Shown here: in pieces, positions 1 to 5,230 of the stretch
Layout of the letters: every line of letters starts with the position of its first letter
Position numbering within the stretch: the first letter of the stretch is position 1
NCBI GenBank assembly: GCA_002484335.1
Contig: DLJQ01000022.1
Span: 165,990 to 171,323, forward strand
DNA length: 5,334 nt
Reading direction: 5' to 3'
Origin: Flavobacteriales bacterium UBA7612
GTDB taxonomy: Bacteria > Bacteroidota > Bacteroidia > Flavobacteriales > Weeksellaceae
The notes under the pieces: model-generated
Told to the model about the DNA's origin: nothing
Seen by the model: only the letters and a program-made list of their open reading frames with translations
The model's database searches: none
Program-made: the position numbers and the translations under genes

Positions 1-30
1 ACAGTTATTCTATTGAATTTTATAAAAATA

Positions 31-46
31 CTTATATACCTATAAG
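31..46 (-). terminator. Weak hairpin just after the 126-residue gene
   Basis: A perfect 6-bp stem (CTTATA/TATAAG) with a 4-base loop begins three bases past the stop codon at 49-51. On the minus strand it is followed by a T-rich stretch (TATTTTTAT). It could end the two-gene transcript, but the stem is entirely A/T except one G-C pair, so it is weak by itself. Confidence 0.25.
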
Positions 47-48
47 AA

Positions 49-429
49 TTAAATATTTTTTAGAATCCAATAATCTCTAGATAAACCAACATCGTTTCTA
101 TTTACCTCTATTTCATCACAAAAGTTAAGAAACTGCTCGTCCAAGGTTTTATCTATTTTTGGTGTAGAACCAAATAATTGTGTAAGAATTGGATTTGTTT
201 CATGCTCCATTAATTTACCTGAAAAATTCTCAATCAAATAGTTTTTATAACCTATAAAAGTACTTGGTGCAAAAACCAACACATCATCTATATCAATAAC
301 TAAAAAAGTTTTTGATTTTTTTATTAATTGAATTGTCTTTTTTCTTTCCTGTTCAGAATTCATCTCTAATCCTTCTAAAAAAGACTCAACATTGTCAAAA
401 ATTTCCTCTTTATCCTGAACAAAATTCAT
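49..429 (-). CDS. Uncharacterised 126-residue protein, possibly an HNH-nuclease-associated module
   Basis: I do not recognise a named family with certainty. The protein is small, soluble and acidic at its N-terminus, with no signal peptide or membrane segment. The visible core is a hydrophobic strand (FLVIDIDDVLVFAP, about residues 42-55), then PSTFIGYKNY (55-64), a TNPILTQLFG segment and a terminal RDYWIL. From memory, the order F-x-P-S-x-F-x-G-Y, then T-N-x-x-(I/L), L-G, FC and YW resembles a domain that precedes or accompanies HNH endonucleases in some bacteria. There is no HNH motif or other catalytic signature here, so any nuclease role is inference only. ATG at 427-429 gives the full length; a second ATG at 361-363 (Met23) is an alternative start. 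It lies 29 bases after the TPR-like gene, so the two are probably co-transcribed, although a possible promoter lies in the gap. Base composition is very AT-rich. Confidence 0.7.
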   Translation of the reverse strand: MNFVQDKEEIFDNVESFLEGLEMNSEQERKKTIQLIKKSKTFLVIDIDDVLVFAPSTFIGYKNYLIENFSGKLMEHETNPILTQLFGSTPKIDKTLDEQFLNFCDEIEVNRNDVGLSRDYWILKNI

Positions 430-443
430 TGTATAATTTTTTG

Positions 444-477
444 CAAATCTATAAAATTTTAGTCTTCTTTTAGCAAA
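444..477 (-). promoter_or_regulatory. Possible internal promoter before the 126-residue gene
   Basis: On the minus strand TAGATTTG (451-444) matches the Bacteroidota -7 element TAnnTTTG. A TTTG (477-474) lies 22 bases upstream of it, within the spacing reported for Flavobacterium. Part of the -33 box lies inside the end of the upstream gene. The predicted transcript would have a leader of only about 7-10 bases before the ATG at 429. In such AT-rich DNA a chance match is quite possible. Confidence 0.3.
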
Positions 478-1331
478 ACTTCCACTTCTAAATATTCATG
501 GTAACTCTTCACAAAATCATGTTCAAAATCAATATCTTCTAATCGTATTTGTACATTTTTTTTATCAACATCTATAAAATCTAATACAGTATGTACATTA
601 TATTTTTCTAAATTAGGATAATTAGGGTACAACGTAATTTGTTTTACTGTAAGTGCAAGTATAAAACAACTTATTCCGTTAAAATTAATTCCAACATCAG
701 TAAATGTTTTATAGAAAGTAATCAAATTTGTCTTTAATTGTAAATTATAATTGAAACTTCTTAATTTAAAATTTTTCAGAACTAAACGATTCGTTGTTTT
801 TAAAACAATTTCTTCTGTTATTAGTATATTTTTACTTAATAACTCTAAAATTTCCTTGTCCTCTACTAATTGATATAAAATATTAAGATATCGCTTTGCT
901 TCATCAAAATTAAATAGCTCTATATGAACTAAAACAGATAGAAAAAGAAATTTTTTATTTGAAGGAAAAATAATTTCAATTTCTTTCAAATATTTTAATG
1001 CTTCTTCAAACTTTAGTTTATGGATGTAATATTCTGCAATATAGAAGTTAGCAGCAAACAAATAATAATCTTCTTTTTTTGCTTCTAAGAGATAAAGAAT
1101 TGATTCTTCATTAAAATTAAGATTTCTTTGAACAACACCTTTTAAAAAAAGAGCTTTTTTATCTCTTGGAAATTCATGTAAAAGCTGATTCAATAAATCC
1201 TGAGCTTTTATTAATTGTTGTATTGGATTATGAATAAACGAAAATTTTCTCCATATTAAATATTCATTTTCATTCACTTCATCATCAAGAATCAAGAAAA
1301 AAATGTCATTAAATATTCGATTATAATCCAC
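459..1331 (-). CDS. TPR-like helical-repeat protein, function unknown (GTG start)
   Basis: A 290-residue soluble protein of unknown role. Residues about 37-165 form amphipathic helix pairs of tetratricopeptide type: LIKAQDLLNQLLHEFPRDKKA (split around residues 40-60), a helix pair at about 92-122 with KFEEALKYLKEIEIIFPSNK, and another at about 128-160 with FNFDEAKRYL. The A-L-x-x-L and F-P-x-N/D-K-K turns are typical of TPRs, which usually serve as protein-binding scaffolds. The C-terminal ~120 residues (170-290) are not recognised and end in a highly acidic segment. No signal peptide or clear membrane span is visible. The start is GTG at 1329-1331. An in-frame TAA lies two codons upstream (1335-1337), and the protein contains no other methionine, so no ATG start is possible. 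Either this is a true GTG start or the 5' end has been lost. I see no convincing promoter directly upstream. It probably forms a two-gene unit with the 126-residue gene 29 bases downstream. Confidence 0.7.
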   Translation of the reverse strand: MDYNRIFNDIFFLILDDEVNENEYLIWRKFSFIHNPIQQLIKAQDLLNQLLHEFPRDKKALFLKGVVQRNLNFNEESILYLLEAKKEDYYLFAANFYIAEYYIHKLKFEEALKYLKEIEIIFPSNKKFLFLSVLVHIELFNFDEAKRYLNILYQLVEDKEILELLSKNILITEEIVLKTTNRLVLKNFKLRSFNYNLQLKTNLITFYKTFTDVGINFNGISCFILALTVKQITLYPNYPNLEKYNVHTVLDFIDVDKKNVQIRLEDIDFEHDFVKSYHEYLEVEVLLKED

Positions 1332-1339
1332 AGCTTAAG

Positions 1340-1383
1340 TTTTAGTAATGCTAAAATTAATGTTTTTTTTGTAGTCTACAAAA
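1340..1383. repeat. Two short inverted repeats upstream of the TPR-like gene
   Basis: TTTTAG (1340-1345) pairs with CTAAAA (1351-1356) around a 5-base loop. TTTTGTAG (1367-1374) pairs with CTACAAAA (1376-1383) around a single central base, which is an almost perfect odd palindrome. The first sits 8 bases before the GTG start in the leader, and the second about 35 bases before it. They could be operators, leader hairpins or chance AT-rich palindromes; nothing here decides between these. Confidence 0.35.
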
Positions 1384-1424
1384 GTTGTATCATTAATTCT
1401 ATTGTGCTAATTTATTTTTTTATG

Positions 1425-1498
1425 GCGTTCCCTTCGGTCGCCCTTTCCGTTTCAATCTTTTTCTGAAGAAAAAGGATTTCCATTACAATGGCTAACGC
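1425..1498. repeat. Palindromic intergenic element resembling a dispersed Bacteroidota repeat
   Basis: The element is bounded by a 5-bp outer inverted repeat, GCGTT (1425-1429) and AACGC (1494-1498). It contains a perfect 7-bp hairpin, CTTTTTC (1457-1463) with GAAAAAG (1468-1474), around the loop TGAA, extendable by three pairs past one bulged G. It is locally much more GC-rich than its flanks (CCCTTCGGTCGCCC at 1430-1443). From memory, the order GCGTTCCCTTCGGTCG, TTTCCGT, CAATC, then the A/T hairpin, AAAGGATTTCC and CTAACGC matches a repeat found between genes in many flavobacterial genomes. Only one copy lies in this window, so its repetitive nature is recollection and not shown here. It has no coding potential. 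Its role (terminator, REP-like element or structural RNA) is unknown. Confidence 0.5.
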
Positions 1499-1565
1499 AG
1501 AAATAGTGTATTAAATTTCATATAGTAATTAATCTTTATACATTTTAATTTAAAATTCTTACAAG

Positions 1566-1590
1566 TTTCAATCATAATGATTGAAATTTT
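1566..1590 (+). terminator. Perfect hairpin followed by TTTT on the plus strand
   Basis: A 9-bp perfect stem, TTTCAATCA (1566-1574) with TGATTGAAA (1578-1586), has a 3-base TAA loop. It is followed on the plus strand by TTTT (1587-1590). It has terminator form for plus-strand transcription, but no plus-strand gene precedes it. For minus-strand transcripts it would be a second hairpin just beyond the deaD terminator. The stem is AT-rich and the T-run short, so the call is modest. Confidence 0.35.
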
Positions 1591-1598
1591 ATCAATAA

Positions 1599-1630
1599 AA
1601 AAAGGATGATTCATTAGAATCATCCTTTTT
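1599..1630 (-). terminator. Intrinsic terminator of deaD
   Basis: A perfect inverted repeat: GGATGATTC (1604-1612) pairs with GAATCATCC (1617-1625) around the loop ATTA. It is flanked by A-runs on the left and T-runs on the right that extend the pairing to 14 bp. On the minus strand the hairpin is followed by seven T residues (1603-1597), and it starts 23 bases after the deaD stop codon. The symmetrical A/T flanks mean it could also stop plus-strand transcripts. Confidence 0.85.
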
Positions 1631-1652
1631 AATATATATACTAGGATTATAA

Positions 1653-3494
1653 TTAATCTCTACCTCTTCTAGAGTTTCCTGATCTGTTACGATCTCCACC
1701 GCGGTAACCACCACGATCTCCACCGTTATCACGATCTCTTCCTCCACGGTAACCACCGCTTCTTTCACGATCTCCATCACGACGGCTATTGAAACCTCTA
1801 CCTCTAGAGTCACCTCCATTACGACGGCGATCTCCACCTCCACGACGGTCGTTATCACCACCTCCGCGTCTTGGCTCTGGTTTAGAAATTTGTACATCTA
1901 AATCTACTCCATCACGTTGAGCACTTTTGAATGATTCTAAAACTAAAGATTCAAATTGAGTATCAACTTCAAAGAAAGAGAAATTACGTAAAATTTCTAT
2001 TTTTCCAATTTCTATATTACGGTTACGTGTTTGTTCGTTAATTAAACCAATTAAGTTAGGAACACGTAAGTTATGTTTTTGTCCGATATTAATAAAGAAT
2101 CTTGAGAAATCACGTCCGTTTCTACGTCCAGAACGCTCACCTCTTTCACCTCTATCTCCACGATCTCCTTCTGATTGAATGTCTCTAGAATTTTTGTAAT
2201 ATTCTAAGAATGAATTAAATTCTACAGTTAAGAAACGTTTTAATAAATCATCACGATCTAAACTAGCTAATTTTTCATTAACAGTATCCATGTAAGGTTC
2301 AATTAATTCTTCATCTACTTCAATATTTTCTATCTTTTCGATTAAAGAAATCAAACGTTTTTCACAGATTTCAGCTCCTGTTGGTACATTTTTAGGTTCG
2401 ATTTTAGAAGAAATTATTCTTTCCAATTCTTTAATTTTACGACCTTCTCTACCACCAGAAATAATAATAGAAATACCTTTATTTCCTGCACGTCCAGTAC
2501 GACCAGAACGGTGTACATAAACTTCTGGATCATCTGGTAAGTTATAGTTAATAACGTGTGTTAATTCATTTACATCAATACCACGAGCAGCAACATCAGT
2601 TGCAACAAGTATTTGAATATTTTGGTTACGGAATTTGTCCATCACGTGATCACGTTGTGATTGTGATAAATCTCCATGTAATGCATCAGCATTATAACCA
2701 TCTTGCATTAATTTATCAGCGATATCTTTTGCCTCACGACGAGTTCTACAAAAAACAATTCCGTAAATATTTGGATAAAAATCAGCTAAACGTTTTAAAG
2801 CTAAATAACGATCAGATGAACGAACCAAATATACGTGGTGCTCAATATTTTTTGATGCAGTATTTACTTTACTAACAGCTATTTCTACTGGATTATGCAT
2901 ATATTCTGAAGCGATACGACGCACTTCAGATGGCATTGTAGCTGAGAATAATAATGTTTGTTTTTCTTCTGGAGTAGTTTCTAAAATTGAATCAATCTCG
3001 TCACGGAATCCCATGTTCAACATTTCATCAGCTTCATCTAAAACTGTCCACGTAATATCATTAATTTTTAATGCTTTACGTTTTATTAAATCCATTGTAC
3101 GACCTGGTGTTCCTACAACGATTTGTGGATTATCTTTTAATCCTTTGATTTGTTTTACGATGTCTGCACCACCGTAAACTGCTTGGATACGAACTCCACG
3201 CATATCAGCAGCAAAAGATTCTAGTTCTTTCGCGATTTGTAAACATAATTCACGAGTTGGGCACAAAACGATTGCTTGTACTGATCTTGAATTGCTGTCT
3301 AATTGATTTAAAATTGGAAGCCCAAATGCTGCAGTTTTTCCTGTTCCTGTTTGCGCCAATGCAATAACATCTTGTTCAGATGTAATGATTTGAGGAATAG
3401 CTTTTTCTTGAATTGGAGAAGGGTTAACGAATCCCATTTTCTCAATTGCAGTAAGGATTTCTTCTTGAAGTCCTAATTCTTTGAATGTAATCAT
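1653..3494 (-). CDS. deaD: DEAD-box ATP-dependent RNA helicase with DbpA-type RNA-binding domain and RGG tail
   Basis: Cytoplasmic RNA helicase that unwinds short RNA duplexes using ATP. Relatives (DeaD/CsdA) act in ribosome assembly and mRNA turnover, often at low temperature. Counting from the ATG at 3492-3494 (613 residues), the motifs are complete: Q motif GFVNPSPIQ (21-29), Walker A AQTGTGKT (47-54), PTRELCLQ (79-86), TPGR (129-132), DEAD (153-156), SAT (184-186), VFCRTR (247-252), ATDVAARGID (298-307) and HRSGRTGRAG (328-337). A (G-D/E-R)x4 linker (443-454) leads to a DbpA-like RNA-binding domain (about 462-539; FINIGQKHNLR, IGKIEI, FSFFEV). The last ~70 residues are RGG/RD-rich, a likely nonspecific RNA-binding, disordered tail. 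Starts: an in-frame ATG at 3525-3527 would add 11 residues (624 total). I prefer 3494 because FKELGL right after the Met matches how family members begin, and because the upstream ATG lies in a leader hairpin loop. The gene has its own promoter and terminator. Confidence 0.96.
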   Translation of the reverse strand: MITFKELGLQEEILTAIEKMGFVNPSPIQEKAIPQIITSEQDVIALAQTGTGKTAAFGLPILNQLDSNSRSVQAIVLCPTRELCLQIAKELESFAADMRGVRIQAVYGGADIVKQIKGLKDNPQIVVGTPGRTMDLIKRKALKINDITWTVLDEADEMLNMGFRDEIDSILETTPEEKQTLLFSATMPSEVRRIASEYMHNPVEIAVSKVNTASKNIEHHVYLVRSSDRYLALKRLADFYPNIYGIVFCRTRREAKDIADKLMQDGYNADALHGDLSQSQRDHVMDKFRNQNIQILVATDVAARGIDVNELTHVINYNLPDDPEVYVHRSGRTGRAGNKGISIIISGGREGRKIKELERIISSKIEPKNVPTGAEICEKRLISLIEKIENIEVDEELIEPYMDTVNEKLASLDRDDLLKRFLTVEFNSFLEYYKNSRDIQSEGDRGDRGERGERSGRRNGRDFSRFFINIGQKHNLRVPNLIGLINEQTRNRNIEIGKIEILRNFSFFEVDTQFESLVLESFKSAQRDGVDLDVQISKPEPRRGGGDNDRRGGGDRRRNGGDSRGRGFNSRRDGDRERSGGYRGGRDRDNGGDRGGYRGGDRNRSGNSRRGRD

Positions 3495-3506
3495 GTTAGA
3501 TACGAT

Positions 3507-3547
3507 ACCGATGATATTGAAATTCATTTAATATTTCATATCACGGT
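3507..3547 (-). promoter_or_regulatory. Leader hairpin at the deaD translation start
   Basis: Inverted repeat in the plus-strand numbering: ACCG (3507-3510), TGATAT (3512-3517) and GAAAT (3519-3523) pair with ATTTC (3533-3537), ATATCA (3538-3543) and CGGT (3544-3547). This gives 15 pairs interrupted only by single bulges at 3511 and 3518. The 9-base loop (3524-3532) contains the upstream candidate ATG (3525-3527). The preferred ATG (3492-3494) begins 12 bases beyond the 3' foot of the stem, within reach of a ribosome footprint. The pairing is seen directly; a control function, for example temperature-sensitive access to the start, is inference. Confidence 0.55.
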
Positions 3548-3660
3548 TTTGTTTTATAATTATTTAACCAACAGATATGAAAGAATAAAATTAATATGGC
3601 TGAGCAGCCTAAAAAATCCCTAAATGAATATTCTTTAACATCCGTACCTTAACTCTAAAG
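3528..3660 (-). promoter_or_regulatory. Long 5' leader of deaD
   Basis: If transcription starts a few bases after the TACATTTG element, deaD has a leader of about 130 bases to the upstream ATG, or about 165 to the preferred one. Long leaders are known for cold-shock genes, including E. coli csdA/deaD. Besides the start-site hairpin it holds GGCTG-CT-CAGCC (3609-3598), and the same GGCTG can instead pair with CAGCC at the 5' end (3664-3660). It also holds a 10-codon frame (ATG at 3641, TAG at 3611-3609). None of these match an RNA family I can name. Confidence 0.45.
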
Positions 3661-3666
3661 GCTGTG

Positions 3667-3699
3667 CAAATGTACGACTTTATTTTTAATATAATACAA
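3667..3699 (-). promoter_or_regulatory. Promoter of deaD
   Basis: On the minus strand TACATTTG (3674-3667) is an exact TAnnTTTG -7 element. It is preceded at 22 bases by TTG (3699-3697), with an AT-rich spacer and the flanking GC step (GTCG-TACATTTG-CAC) common in Flavobacteriaceae promoters. It lies in the gap between sdaA and deaD and points at deaD, so deaD does not depend on sdaA transcription. Confidence 0.75.
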
Positions 3700-3732
3700 T
3701 TGCAATACTAAAATATGATAATTATTCTAATA

Positions 3733-3757
3733 ATCTATTCAAAAATCTTGAATAAAT
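3733..3757 (-). terminator. Weak hairpin downstream of sdaA
   Basis: TATTCAA (3736-3742) pairs with TTGAATA (3748-3754) around a 5-base loop, extendable to about 10 pairs with one G-T wobble. It lies about 16-40 bases after the sdaA stop codon. It is AT-rich and is not followed by a clean T-run on the minus strand, so it may be an inefficient terminator or a 3'-end stabilising hairpin. Confidence 0.3.
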
Positions 3758-3772
3758 AAATATAATTCACAT

Positions 3773-5188
3773 TTAACAATCTGCTATATTTACAGCAACA
3801 GCCAATCCTCCTTCAGATGTTTCTTTATATTTATTATTCATATCCTTTGCCGTTTCCCACATGGTATTAACAACCTTATCTAAAGGAACTTTTGCAAACA
3901 ATGGATCAGTATCTAAAGCTAATTCTGCTGCATTTATAGCTTTTATAGCGCCCATTGTATTTCTCTCTATACAAGGAATTTGTACTAAACCAGCTATTGG
4001 ATCACATGTAAGACCAAGATGATGTTCCATTGCTATTTCAGCTGCCATAGTAACTTGAGCTGGAGTTCCTCCCATTAATTCACACAATGCACCAGCTGCC
4101 ATTGCAGATGAAACACCAATTTCTGCTTGACAACCTCCCATTGCTGCAGATATAGTTGCTCCCTTTTTAAAAATAGAACCTATAACACCTGCTGTAATTA
4201 AAAATTGATCAATTTCCTTTTGTCCTGCTTTATGATTTTCAATTACCAAGTAATACATTAATACAGCAGGAATAACTCCTGCACTACCATTTGTTGGAGC
4301 TGTTACAACTCGCCCAAGTGAAGCATTAACTTCATTAACTGCAAGAGCAAAGCAACTTACCCATTTTAATATTTGACGAAAATAAACCGTTGTTTTTCTA
4401 ATTGAAGTAATCCATTCTTGTTGATTAGTATATGGTCTCTCTCCAATTAGTTTTCTATGAATATCAAATGCTCTACGTTTTACATTGAGTCCCCCTGGAA
4501 GGATTCCCTCTGTATGACAACCAATATACATGCATTCTAACATCGTATCCCAAATACGTTTAAGTTCATGATGAATTTCATCTTCAGTTCGGATAGATTT
4601 TTCATTTTCGAACATTACTTCTGAAATTGATTTATTTTCTCTTAAACAAATTTCAAGTAATTCTGTAGAAGTATTAAATAAATAAGGAAATGCACACGTT
4701 GTTTCCATATTCGCTATTTCAGCATCTTCTTTTGTAATAAATCCACCACCTACAGAGTAAAATATTGTTGAATATTTTTGTTTTCCAAAACTTGCTGTAA
4801 ACATAAGTCCATTAGCATGAAATGGTAAAAAATCTTTATTAAAAACAATATCTTTTGATGGATCAAAAGAAATAGAAATTCTATCTCCTAATTTTAATTT
4901 TTTATCTGTGGAAATAGTATTAATAATTGTAGAAATATCATCAACTGGAATATATTCAGGATCAGCACCACTTAACCCAAGCATAACAGCATAATCTGTA
5001 GCATGTCCTTTTCCTGTTAAAGACAAAGAACCATATAAATCAACCTGAACATGAAAAACATCGTCAAAAATAGAAGCAACTTCTAATTCTTTTACAAAAG
5101 CTTCTGCTGCACGCCAAGGCCCTAATGTATGTGAGCTTGAAGGTCCTACACCTATTTTTAGCATGTCAAATACTGAAATACAATCCAT
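3773..5188 (-). CDS. sdaA: L-serine ammonia-lyase (L-serine dehydratase), iron-sulfur type, single chain
   Basis: Converts L-serine to pyruvate and ammonia in the cytoplasm, feeding serine into central carbon metabolism. It is the [4Fe-4S] enzyme, unrelated to the PLP-dependent threonine/serine dehydratases. The 471 residues match the usual length of the fused single-chain form. The beta domain comes first (about 3-155) with SVFDMLKIGVGPSSSHTLGPWRAA split around residues 5-28 and GKGHATDYAVMLGLSG near 59-74. The alpha domain follows (about 185-465) with PTNGSAGVIPA (298-308). Cysteines C353 (GGCQAEIG), C395 (LTCDPI) and C406 (IPCIERN) have the 42- and 11-residue spacing known for the cluster ligands of the Legionella enzyme. 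The protein ends in cysteine (C471), matching the family's tail-in-mouth ligand. ATG at 5186-5188 fits the conserved N-terminus. Its own promoter lies just upstream; deaD follows after 245-278 bases with a separate promoter, so no operon is indicated. Confidence 0.97.
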   Translation of the reverse strand: MDCISVFDMLKIGVGPSSSHTLGPWRAAEAFVKELEVASIFDDVFHVQVDLYGSLSLTGKGHATDYAVMLGLSGADPEYIPVDDISTIINTISTDKKLKLGDRISISFDPSKDIVFNKDFLPFHANGLMFTASFGKQKYSTIFYSVGGGFITKEDAEIANMETTCAFPYLFNTSTELLEICLRENKSISEVMFENEKSIRTEDEIHHELKRIWDTMLECMYIGCHTEGILPGGLNVKRRAFDIHRKLIGERPYTNQQEWITSIRKTTVYFRQILKWVSCFALAVNEVNASLGRVVTAPTNGSAGVIPAVLMYYLVIENHKAGQKEIDQFLITAGVIGSIFKKGATISAAMGGCQAEIGVSSAMAAGALCELMGGTPAQVTMAAEIAMEHHLGLTCDPIAGLVQIPCIERNTMGAIKAINAAELALDTDPLFAKVPLDKVVNTMWETAKDMNNKYKETSEGGLAVAVNIADC

Positions 5189-5222
5189 TCTATATGTTTA
5201 AAATATATTTTTTTGTGATTCG

Positions 5223-5230
5223 CAAATATA
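5223..5230 (-). promoter_or_regulatory. -7 promoter element of sdaA
   Basis: TATATTTG on the minus strand is an exact TAnnTTTG element, followed by CG, 34 bases before the sdaA ATG. It predicts a leader of roughly 27 bases. I find no TTG at the expected -33 distance, so the upstream half is weak or diverged. Confidence 0.55.

Larger units (their letters stand above)
1332..1652. other. Gene-free stretch between the TPR-like gene and deaD
   Basis: No open frame, tRNA or rRNA segment is evident in these 321 bases. The stretch holds, from left to right, two short palindromes beside the TPR-like start (1340-1383), a palindromic repeat-like element (1425-1498), a 3-way AT-only filler with no clear signal (1499-1565), a perfect hairpin (1566-1586) and the deaD terminator (1599-1630). 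Apart from one-mismatch forms such as AACTTTTG (1386-1379), I see no TAnnTTTG promoter for the TPR-like gene on the minus strand. That gene's promoter is therefore undefined, or it relies on read-through. Confidence 0.6.

Noticed and set aside
1379..1386. AACTTTTG as a possible -7 element for the TPR-like gene
   Set aside because: It mismatches TAnnTTTG at the first base, lacks a TTG at the right distance upstream, and lies within a palindrome that explains it equally well.
1543..1557. AT-only palindrome ATTTTA-ATT-TAAAAT
   Set aside because: A stem without any G-C pair in AT-rich DNA is expected by chance and has no T-run or gene context.
1449..1573. GTTTCAATC occurring twice (1449-1457 and 1565-1573), resembling the ATTGAAAC end of many CRISPR repeats
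   Set aside because: There are only two short copies 116 bases apart, with no full-length repeat or regular spacers; one belongs to the palindromic element and the other to a separate hairpin.
1592..1897. A 101-codon minus-strand frame rich in Val/Glu inside the end of deaD
   Set aside because: It overlaps the RGG-tail coding region in another frame, runs through the deaD terminator, and its repetitive VEIV composition is the out-of-frame reading of the Arg/Gly repeats.
2558..2875. A 105-codon plus-strand frame opposite deaD
   Set aside because: It lies wholly within the conserved helicase core on the other strand; its His/Gln/Tyr-rich composition is typical of an antisense shadow.
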